A stretch of DNA of 11,686 nucleotides from NCBI GenBank assembly GCA_025061935.1, contig JANWZY010000073.1, positions 1 through 11,686 of the forward strand, written 5' to 3'. The notes under the pieces were generated by a model. The model was not told where the DNA came from. It worked only from the letters and a program-made list of their open reading frames with translations, and did no database searches. The DNA comes from Verrucomicrobiia bacterium (GTDB lineage Bacteria > Verrucomicrobiota > Verrucomicrobiia > Limisphaerales > DTLC01). Shown piece after piece: positions 6,701 to 11,686 of the stretch. The translations under genes were made by a program, and so were the position numbers. Each line of letters starts with the position of its first letter. The first letter of the stretch is position 1.

Positions 6701-9306
6701 GACTCATCTGCACTCGGGCTGGCATAGAAATCCAGCCTGTACAATAGATTGGGCTGGCTGCGCAAGTAGCCGGAGACCGTCAGCGTCGAGTCGGACAGCA
6801 CTGCATTGGTCAGGACCGGGTAGTTCTGGTACCCGTTCGGGCCGGTGTCCGAGTCGGTCGTGTCGTTTGGGGTCACACCGTTGCCCCCCAGGTCAATGCC
6901 AAGCCCTGCATTGGCATGGATGCGATTGCCACGGATGCGGTTACCCGTCGAGCTGTTGCCAGTGACCACGACACCGTGGCCGGCATTGAACATGATGGTA
7001 TTGGCTGCGCCCGGCTCGATGCCGCCGATCACGTTGCCGTATGAACCGTGCAAAAACACGCCGCTGTTGGCGTTGCCAAGCTCGGCCGCGCCGTTTGCGC
7101 CCGTACCGATCAGGTTGCCCTGGACGGTGTTGTACGCGGCGGATTCAAGATACACGCCCGGGCCGTCGTTGGCGGAGATTACGTTGCCCGCGCCAGGATT
7201 GGTCCCGCCGATGGTGTTGAAATAAACCTGGTAAAGCCTGAGTCCGTTCGCGTTGCCGCGCGGCTGCGTGCCGGTCAAATCCGTGCCGATAAGGTTCCCT
7301 TGCACAAGGTTGTTCATTGACGCCGTGCCTTCCATGACGATGGCATGCGAGCCATTGCCGGAAATCACGTTGCGCGCGCCGGGGTCTGTGCCGCCGATCC
7401 GGTTCCAGCTCGAGTTTTGGACCAGTATCCCGCCCCCGTTGCCGAGCACCGCGCCGGTCGTGTCCAATCCGATAATGTTGCCTTCCACCACGTTGCCCGA
7501 GCCGCCGAGCAGCTTGATGGCAACGTCTGCAAAGTTTACCACGCTCAGCCCGCGCACCGTGCTGTTCGAGGAAGCGAAAACAAGCCCGGCTGCGGTTTCG
7601 CCCGCGCGCCCACCGTCCAACTGGACGAGCACCGTGCCGTTAAACGCCTGGGCCGAGGTGTTCGTGGCCGCGCCCGGCTGCGTGTACCCGTCAATGATCA
7701 CGGGTTGGGTCACGGTCGGCAGCGGCGTCAGCAGGCGGATGATCTGCACACCTGAGCCGGGAATGTTGAATTGAATCGTGTTCGGCCCGGCCGCCTGACG
7801 CGCGTTCGAATCCAGCAGCGCCTGCCGCAGCGAGCCTGGCCCGTTGTCGTTGGTGTTCACCACCACAAATGTCATCGGCGGCGTGATGGCCACCGCTGTG
7901 AAACACTGCGAAAATTCGGAGCTGTTCCCGGCGCCGTCTGTTGCGACAGCCGTGATGCAGGGGCCGGCGGGCGCAACGGCAAATGTGTTGGTGAAATACG
8001 CGCCGCCCGGCCCGCCCCAGATCAAAACCGAGCTTGAACCAAGGTACTGCTGGCCCTCGCCGTAACCGGATGCGTCGCACTCAGCGCTGGCATACAGGTC
8101 GATTTGGTATGTGCCGGGCTGGCCCTCAAAAAAGCCGCGCACAACAACATTGGTGGGGGTGTAGGTCGCAGCCTGGATGACCGGGAAATTCTGCAACAGA
8201 TTCGGGCCGCTGTCCCAGTCGTACCAGTCATTGGGCGTCACACCGTTATCGCCCAGGTCAACACCCAAGCCGCCGTTGCTGAACATGCTGTTGCCGCGAA
8301 TCGCGTTGTTAACCGAGGTCGAGCCAACCACCGCCACGCCGTCGCCGGTATTGAACGCGATGAGATTGCCCTCGCCTGCGCCTGCGCCGCCCACCTGGTT
8401 GTCGGTGGACGCTTCAATACGCACGCCGTGCGCGCCGTTGCCCAACGGCAGCGCGCCGGTCGCGTCCGCGCCAATGAAATTACCGAGCACACGGCTCGAG
8501 CCTGAAAAGTAAGCCAGAAACACGCCGTTCTGGCCGTTGCCGGAAATGATGTTTCGCGCGCCGGGGGTTGTGCCGCCGATCAGCGTCCCAGACGCATATT
8601 GGACGCGAATGCCCGCCTCGCCATTTGGACGCGCCTCGGTGCCGGTCAGCCCTGTGCCGATAAAATTCCCCAGCACGAGGTTGTTTGTGGAGCCGCTGCC
8701 GTCTATGAGGATGCCGGTGCCCGTGTTGCCCGAGATCACGTTCCGCGCCGCAGGTGTGTCGCCACCGATCCGGTTGCCGGCCGAGTTCCACAGCGACACA
8801 CCGCTGGTCCGGTTGCCGCGCGCGGCGCCGCCGGCATCCAACCCGATGATATTGCCTTCGACCACGTTCGTGCCGCCGTTCCAAAGCGAAATGCCTGCCG
8901 AGGGCAGCCCGACCAGGATCAGCCCGCGCACTGTGCTGTTGCCGCCGGTCAGATACAACCCCCAATCCTCGATGAACAAGTTGCTCCCGTCTATCTGAAC
9001 CAGGAGCGTGGCGTTGAACCCGTTTGAAAGCGTGTTGGGCGCGCTGCCCGGCTGCGTGTACCCGTCAATCACCACGGCGTCGGTTATCTCGGGCAGGGCC
9101 GACGCCAACACGATGCTTCTTACGCCCGTGCCCGGCAGATTGAATGCAATCGTGTCCGGTCCGGCATTCGTGTTGGCCCGTTCAATGGCCTCGCGCAGCG
9201 AGCCCGGGCCGGCATCGTTTGTGCTGGTCACCGTGAACGTAGCAGCATGCCCCCCAAGCGACCAGAGCTGGAGGATTACTACCGCAATGGTTGTCCTGGT
9301 TTTCAT
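3778..9306 (-). CDS. Giant secreted mosaic protein: CSLREA/beta-helix x2, DUF11 x2, Calx-beta, PD40-like propeller
   Basis: An 1842-aa exported protein, probably a surface or matrix protein. The start is supported by AAGGA 8 nt upstream. Layout: signal peptide ending near GGHA (residue 21); module A, residues 23-475, with a CSLREA-type start (FTVTSTNDAGPGSLREAI), an IDGYTQPG strand, beta-helix rungs of the kind GN.IG.D..G...GN and IGG..PGARN(V/I)ISGN, and a closing segment with SGYGEGQQYLGS; module B, residues 476-928, the same order again (SGYGEGQTYLGS); two DUF11-like Ig folds (931-1055, 1056-1175); one Calx-beta domain (1178-1290, LDYSPTNGVLLF, NESVQL, IADND); eight repeats of about 59 aa (1315-1765) with S(A/P)DGRYVVF and DVFVRD, like a PD40/TolB-type propeller; and a C-terminal beta domain ending NKFYRL. 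No catalytic residues are recognised. Beta-helix and propeller proteins of this kind often bind carbohydrate or matrix, but that is inference here. It is the centrepiece of the cluster by size. Confidence 0.93.
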   Translation of the reverse strand: MKTRTTIAVVILQLWSLGGHAATFTVTSTNDAGPGSLREAIERANTNAGPDTIAFNLPGTGVRSIVLASALPEITDAVVIDGYTQPGSAPNTLSNGFNATLLVQIDGSNLFIEDWGLYLTGGNSTVRGLILVGLPSAGISLWNGGTNVVEGNIIGLDAGGAARGNRTSGVSLWNSAGNRIGGDTPAARNVISGNTGTGILIDGSGSTNNLVLGNFIGTGLTGTEARPNGEAGIRVQYASGTLIGGTTPGARNIISGNGQNGVFLAYFSGSSRVLGNFIGADATGALPLGNGAHGVRIEASTDNQVGGAGAGEGNLIAFNTGDGVAVVGSTSVNNAIRGNSMFSNGGLGVDLGDNGVTPNDWYDWDSGPNLLQNFPVIQAATYTPTNVVVRGFFEGQPGTYQIDLYASAECDASGYGEGQQYLGSSSVLIWGGPGGAYFTNTFAVAPAGPCITAVATDGAGNSSEFSQCFTAVAITPPMTFVVVNTNDNGPGSLRQALLDSNARQAAGPNTIQFNIPGSGVQIIRLLTPLPTVTQPVIIDGYTQPGAATNTSAQAFNGTVLVQLDGGRAGETAAGLVFASSNSTVRGLSVVNFADVAIKLLGGSGNVVEGNIIGLDTTGAVLGNGGGILVQNSSWNRIGGTDPGARNVISGNGSHAIVMEGTASMNNLVQGNLIGTDLTGTQPRGNANGLRLYQVYFNTIGGTNPGAGNVISANDGPGVYLESAAYNTVQGNLIGTGANGAAELGNANSGVFLHGSYGNVIGGIEPGAANTIMFNAGHGVVVTGNSSTGNRIRGNRIHANAGLGIDLGGNGVTPNDTTDSDTGPNGYQNYPVLTNAVLSDSTLTVSGYLRSQPNLLYRLDFYASPSADESGYGEGQTYLGSANLQMGEMSYQKNFMVVLPAATVGWRITATATDPADNTSEFSAAIPVLRPDSTDLAIWQVGPDGPASLQSGFSYTLVVTNQGPANAAGVVVTNLLSAGATVTNAIASQGTWAFSDGLLRWNVGSLNARGRATLEVQVRPAYAGRFEDTAEVWCPQHDYEPYNNMTDGGTMVYTAVADLMIFQQIAPTNLQAGGTVTCFITVSNAGPETVSDAFVSVSPGYLLAPVAATPSQGTVQLRWGQCYWRAGTIPVGGTATLVVQAFAWDVGTGFVYSEADFSGYDTSSENDSKGNDVTITAGPGVLQFAGQMIVREGAGLVTATVQRSGGAVGTVQVNFFTMPGSASSGLDYSPTNGVLLFTNGQTEATFQVNILEDAAPECNESVQLVLANPTGGAVLFGNTNVTLWIADNDLPAPSGTLAAVSVSTNQPPVTGNSSSSSAAVSANGRFVAFASGASDLVPGDANNQPDVFVRDLTTGLTTLISVNAAGTGPGNNYSYAPALSADGRYVLFCSFASDIVTNDFNEGPDIFVRDRITGTTKLVSCNASGTASGNSYSSEGKLSADGRFAVFTSYASDLTGVADENWTVDVFLRDLVAGTNLLISVNASGSKAGNDYSFMPSVSADGRYVVFVSRASDLVTNDFNGRADVFVRDTLTGVTRLVSVNAAGTASANGESYDPAITPDGRYVVFGSEASNLVTNTTTGEGNVYVRDLVAGVTRLVSVDHIGAQGGNFSSYGSSISADGRYVVFASEANNLVTNDFNGDTSDVFVRDLVSGTTRLISRNCAGTGSASGGSDSPQISADGRYVVFLSSATDLVPGEFVNGDVFLYDMQTHIITPLSRNAQNTGGGNSYSGPAALSADASVVAFESWASNLVTNDANNATDVFVWRRPVSAPAPSLSIRRSVTNVIVSWPLAGAEGWVLQATNALPRVSAAWPVIPPPYQTNGTNLQYIEPAPVGNKFYRLHKQ
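4012..5364 (-). repeat. Eight-repeat PD40/TolB-like propeller region
   Basis: This codes residues 1315-1765: eight units of 57-61 aa, each with a S(A/P)(D/N)GR(Y/F)V.F-type strand (blade 8 lacks the GR), an A(S/T/N)(D/N)L strand and D(V/I)F(V/L).D. Most units have an intervening D.N...D loop, which blades 5 and 7 lack. An eight-bladed propeller is the simplest reading. Confidence 0.75.
6523..7881 (-). repeat. Beta-helix module B (second copy of internal duplication)
   Basis: This codes residues 476-928. It is nearly the same length as module A (453 aa each) and has the same landmarks, so an ancestral gene segment of about 1.36 kb was probably duplicated in tandem. The copies have diverged clearly in loops. 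Confidence 0.8.
7882..9240 (-). repeat. Beta-helix module A (first copy of internal duplication)
   Basis: This codes residues 23-475 of the 1842-aa protein. It shares the order of landmarks with the next module: NTND.GPGSLR, IDGYTQPG, STVRGL, VVEGNIIGLD, PGARN(V/I)ISGN, GLG(V/I)DLG.NGVTPND, SGYGEGQ.YLGS and SEFS. Confidence 0.8.
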
Positions 9307-9386
9307 GGTGGGTTTCCTTGGTTTGGTTCGATATTCGGGTCTTGGCTACGGCTTTAATTTCGCGCTCCTGATTTCGGACTTGCGCA
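9307..9386. repeat. Degenerate CGAAA-type spacer before the 1842-aa gene
   Basis: This 80-nt gap between the 376-aa gene and the 1842-aa gene contains ATATTCGGGTC, TGATTTCGGAC and similar words that resemble the spacers at 2360-2418 and 3502-3777, but more worn. It holds the ribosome binding site at 9315-9319. No terminator is visible, so read-through from the upstream gene is possible. Confidence 0.45.
9315..9319 (-). promoter_or_regulatory. Ribosome binding site of the 1842-aa gene
   Basis: The minus strand reads AAGGA here, 8 nt before the ATG at 9304-9306. This is the clearest such site in the window and supports the chosen start. Confidence 0.6.
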
Positions 9387-10517
9387 TTACGGCATGTTAT
9401 ACTTGTGCGTGATGAGGTTCGGCCCTGCGGAAGCGTAACAGCCGTTGGCAATGGCGGCCTCGATCGCCATGCCACCACTGCGATTGCCAACGCAAAATGC
9501 GGCGTTCTGCGCGGACAGGCCCGTGCCAGAGGTGCTGCTGCCGTAGCAACCGCTGGCTGTCCGGAGCGCATAAACATCCACACCCGTGCCCGAGGCAATT
9601 CCGTAACAGTTGAAGGCATTAACGGCATAAACACCGGAGCCGGCACCGCCTGCCGAGCCATAACAGTTCTGCGCGGTGGCGCCCGCCGTAATGCCATTGC
9701 CGGAGCTGCTGGTGCCATGGCAATTCATCGCGACAATCGCTTCAACGCCGTCGCCAGCGCTGCTTATGCCCCAGCAGTTCTGTGCCACCCCGGCCTGAAC
9801 TCCGACGGCATTTATTGCGCTACCGTAGCAGTTATTGGCAGAATTGACCGCACAAACCCCAGATCCGTTGCCAATGCTCTGACCGCGACAATCCGAGACC
9901 ACATTCCCCCATATCCCGGGGTACCCACAGCTCATTGCTACATAGCCTTTCACCGCATTCGCTACGATGCCACTCGCACCCGCCACGTGCACCACGCAAT
10001 CTTCCGCGCGCGTGGGCGACAACGTGCCCAAATTGATTCCGTCGCCCAGACACCTTGAGACCGACACGCGCCAGACCAGCGCGTTCGTGGGTGCCTGGCC
10101 CACATACGATATCCCGTAGGCGAACCCGCCCCCACCAAAGTTGCCCTGCGCATCGTTGGTGGCCGTACCCTGGATGTGACCGTTGTGGATGGTAATGTCA
10201 CGCAGCCCGCTGTTTATCAGGATGCCGTACGCGCCCAACGCGCCGGGTGCAGTGGAAGAAATGGTGAACCCGTTCAGGTCCAGCGTTACGCCATTGGTCG
10301 CGATCGTGATGGCCGTGCCCGCCACAACACTCAGATTTGTGGTCAGGTAATACGAACCTGAGGTCGTGATTGTAATTGGCGCGCCTGAGATTGGCGTGCG
10401 CGACTCGACCTGGGCCAGCGTTTTCATTGTCGGCTCCGGCGGCCCGGGCGGGGTCAAGCTGCCCTGCCCAGAATGACTCCAGGCAGAAACACGAATGAGC
10501 AAAACAGCAGCAAGCAT
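9387..10517 (-). CDS. Secreted beta-helix protein with cysteine ladder (paralogue of 2419-3501)
   Basis: A 376-aa exported protein of unknown role. From the ATG at 10515-10517 the signal peptide begins MLAAVLLIRVSAWS with no basic n-region. The frame is open upstream to a TAA at 10578-10580, and from a CTG at 10566-10568 it reads (M)KNTKSRDNQIYRFAGSMLA, a normal basic n-region, so a CTG start (393 aa) or a mutated start is likely. Next is the shared module (GQGSLTPPG, TMKTLAQVESRTPIS, GSYYLTTNL, VTLDLNGFTISST; residues 17-90), a non-repetitive section with CVVHVAGASGIVANAVK, and then nine rungs carrying Cys at 210, 230, 248, 266, 285, 304, 324, 342 and 360, mostly NC(Y/W/H)G. The protein ends LITHKYNMP, as its paralogue does. 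It is the first intact gene of the co-directional set, 80 nt before the 1842-aa gene. Location and ligand are unknown. Confidence 0.87.
   Translation of the reverse strand: MLAAVLLIRVSAWSHSGQGSLTPPGPPEPTMKTLAQVESRTPISGAPITITTSGSYYLTTNLSVVAGTAITIATNGVTLDLNGFTISSTAPGALGAYGILINSGLRDITIHNGHIQGTATNDAQGNFGGGGFAYGISYVGQAPTNALVWRVSVSRCLGDGINLGTLSPTRAEDCVVHVAGASGIVANAVKGYVAMSCGYPGIWGNVVSDCRGQSIGNGSGVCAVNSANNCYGSAINAVGVQAGVAQNCWGISSAGDGVEAIVAMNCHGTSSSGNGITAGATAQNCYGSAGGAGSGVYAVNAFNCYGIASGTGVDVYALRTASGCYGSSTSGTGLSAQNAAFCVGNRSGGMAIEAAIANGCYASAGPNLITHKYNMP
9438..9890 (-). repeat. Intragenic cysteine-ladder repeats (376-aa protein)
   Basis: This codes residues 210-360, with cysteine spacings 20, 18, 18, 19, 19, 20, 18 and 18. 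The rungs read roughly A.NCYG.SS.G.GV.A and match the ladder in the 360-aa paralogue. Confidence 0.75.
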
Positions 10518-10565
10518 GCTGCCCGCGAAACGATAGATTTGGTTGTCACGCGATTTTGTGTTTTT

Positions 10566-10568
10566 CAG
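10566..10568 (-). promoter_or_regulatory. Possible CTG start codon of the 376-aa gene
   Basis: This CTG is 17 codons upstream of the first ATG and three codons after an in-frame stop, and it gives the signal peptide a basic n-region (KNTKSRDNQIYR). No good Shine-Dalgarno is seen before it, so the ATG at 10517 cannot be excluded. Confidence 0.4.
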
Positions 10569-11347
10569 GTTGAAGTTTTACGGTCCGGCGAGAAAATCAA
10601 TTCTGACGCTGACGCACGCTGAGCGATTACAGAGGCGAGCAAGCTTATTGCGCCGGCGACGACAGAAAATGGGCTCACCTTTGCCGGCCAGCGCGCTGTT
10701 GATGAGCACAGGTCGGTGTGAAAACGACGGCGCCCACGAACCAAACAGACGCAGTCCAATTCTTTGGCTAATCCGGCTCGGGCTGGATCCGTCAGCGCAG
10801 GCCTCGATTCGGGTAAGGAAACAGTTTGCACAAAATCCAAGCGCAGCCTAAACGCTTTGGTTTGGCTCCGCAAGCCCGTAAAACGCCGTATTTTACCCGA
10901 CGCGTCCCTGGCAGAATAATCAATCTCACCCATGCGCGTATCCGTAGGACCGACAGAGCCAGCACCAGCCCGCGCACACCAGTCAGCCCGTAACCACAGG
11001 AACACCTGCAATTGCGCAAAAATTGAGTGCGGATACACCAGAGCCGCGACTCCCCGGTTCCGACCGCTTTTGCCCTTATGCGCGCCATCACACTCACCTG
11101 CCTTCAAAATTCAGCGGCCGGGCGAAAACAGCAGACACCACACGTTCAGCCAGGATCGCGCGACGCGCCACTGACATCCTGGTAGCCCATCAAGCCTTCG
11201 CGCGGCCCGGCCGAACAGCCAACTACTGCTTGCGTGGCAGCCAAAACGCTATAACACGTACTCTGCCCTAAAAGTAGTTGACTGTGCGCGCATTGCATCT
11301 GCTTTGGCCAAAGTGGGTGTACGTAAAAATTGGCGCTGGGCCAAACG
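10569..11347. other. Region of about 780 bp without a convincing gene
   Basis: Open frames here (for example minus 10565-11107 and 11146-11388) are low-complexity or basic translations without recognisable domains, signal peptides or good starts. I see no tRNA-like fold and no strong promoter pair. A small inverted repeat (GTAAAA/TTTTAC at 10878-10896) and a 12-bp palindrome (CTTTGGCCAAAG at 11302-11313) are present. The promoter of the downstream gene set should lie here if that set is independently transcribed. It could also hold decayed coding DNA. Confidence 0.5.
11325..11345 (-). terminator. Possible intrinsic terminator of the S74 gene
   Basis: Just after the stop at 11348-11350 the minus strand forms TTGGC-CCAGC-GCCAA and continues into TTTTT. 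The 5-bp stem is weak but the order (stop, hairpin, T-run) and orientation are right, and it separates the S74 gene from the beta-helix set. Confidence 0.45.
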
Positions 11348-11686
11348 TCATTTAGCGAATTCACGGAGCAAGTGCTTAAGTTCTGCAATTTCGCGCCTTA
11401 ACGCTTCATTCTCAGCCGCCACACGGTTCAATTCTTCTTCGGGCCTCGCCAACCGTGCTTCTGCCCCCCGCGCTTTGCGGCCTCCATTTTTTCGTTTAGC
11501 CCTTGGATCGCTTCCAATGCCACACCATCCGAATCAATCCCTGTTATGTCGGTGGCGCACTCGCCTACACCGAACGCGACTTGGAAATCCTGCGCCGTGC
11601 CCCCCCCGATGTGGCAAATGGACGGGGCCTGGCTCTTGTAGTCCCACGCGTAAATGGGCAGGACTGCCAGCCTTTCTAAAATTCCA
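11348..11686 (-). pseudogene. 3' end of S74-type tail-fibre/chaperone protein, frameshifted and cut by the window edge
   Basis: The upstream part of the gene lies beyond the window. The visible frame (from 11685) reads ILERLAVLPIYAWDYKSQ, then HIGGGTAQDF, AFGVGE and DGVALEAIQGLNEK, which matches the intramolecular chaperone (peptidase S74-type) domain found at the ends of tail-fibre-like proteins; the usual form of the central motif is HIGPMAQDF. The frame runs to a stop at 11428-11430, giving GPKKN at the end. A -1 shift at the G6 run (plus 11464-11469) instead gives a long charged coiled coil (EEELNRVAAENEALRREIAE, then LKHLLREFAK) to a TGA at 11348-11350, as expected for the family. So one G is missing (mutation or sequencing error), or slippage makes the longer form. 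S74 domains assist trimer folding and may be cut off; whether this one is active is unknown. Confidence in the family is good, in pseudogene status moderate. Confidence 0.72.

Noticed and set aside
6097..6747. Plus-strand open frame of 216 codons
   Set aside because: It is a reverse-complement shadow of the DUF11 part of the 1842-aa protein.
4012..9240. Regularly repeated DNA in the giant gene as a possible CRISPR array
   Set aside because: The repeats are diverged, in frame and explained by protein rungs and blades; there are no identical short repeats with unique spacers.
10565..11107. Minus-strand open frame of 180 codons upstream of the 376-aa gene
   Set aside because: The translation has no recognisable fold, signal peptide or ribosome binding site, and it overlaps the probable CTG start region; treated as chance.
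11302..11313. CTTTGGCCAAAG 12-bp palindrome as an operator
   Set aside because: A single short palindrome without a promoter or regulator gene nearby is not enough to call a site.
11146..11388. Minus-strand open frame of 80 codons overlapping the S74 end
   Set aside because: It overlaps the family-consistent coiled-coil frame and the possible terminator and has no domain.

Overview
The window looks like a piece of a Verrucomicrobiota chromosome (Pedosphaera/Limisphaerales-like) or a close relative. This rests on family recognition, not on a marker gene. The signs are: secreted right-handed beta-helix proteins that open with a GQGSLTPPG / TMKTLAQVE / GSYYLTTNL module; a giant CSLREA/beta-helix/DUF11/Calx-beta/propeller protein ending in FYRL; an S74-type chaperone tail; and GC-rich palindromic and CGAAA-rich repeats in and between genes. 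No rRNA, tRNA, CRISPR array, transposase or phage structural gene is visible.

All credible genes lie on the minus strand, so transcription runs from high to low coordinates. In that order: (1) the 3' end of an S74 tail-fibre-type chaperone gene (11348-11686), broken by a frameshift at a G6 run and followed by a possible terminator; (2) about 780 bp with no convincing gene; (3) a 376-aa (or 393-aa, if a CTG start is used) beta-helix protein with a ladder of cysteines every 18-20 residues (9387-10517); (4) a 1842-aa secreted mosaic protein (3778-9306) with two duplicated beta-helix modules, two DUF11 domains, one Calx-beta domain, an eight-repeat propeller and a C-terminal domain; (5) a 276-bp intergenic stretch with hairpins and direct repeats; (6) a paralogue of gene 3 (2419-3501); (7) a DUF4412-like secreted protein with a Pro/Met-rich linker (1391-2359); (8) a third beta-helix protein with seven cysteines exactly 21 residues apart (32-1333).

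The last five genes are co-directional with gaps of 57-276 bp, so co-transcription is possible. All five have signal peptides and no catalytic residues I recognise. They are therefore best read as exported structural, adhesive or binding proteins, not enzymes; their ligands and function are unknown.

The most unusual features are: palindromic repeats embedded in frame in two neighbouring genes (one enlarges the signal-peptide n-region, the other lies in the linker of the DUF4412 protein); strictly periodic cysteine ladders; a shared C-terminal ITHKY(N/D)MP tail; and a family of CGAAA-rich repeats in the spacers of the cluster.
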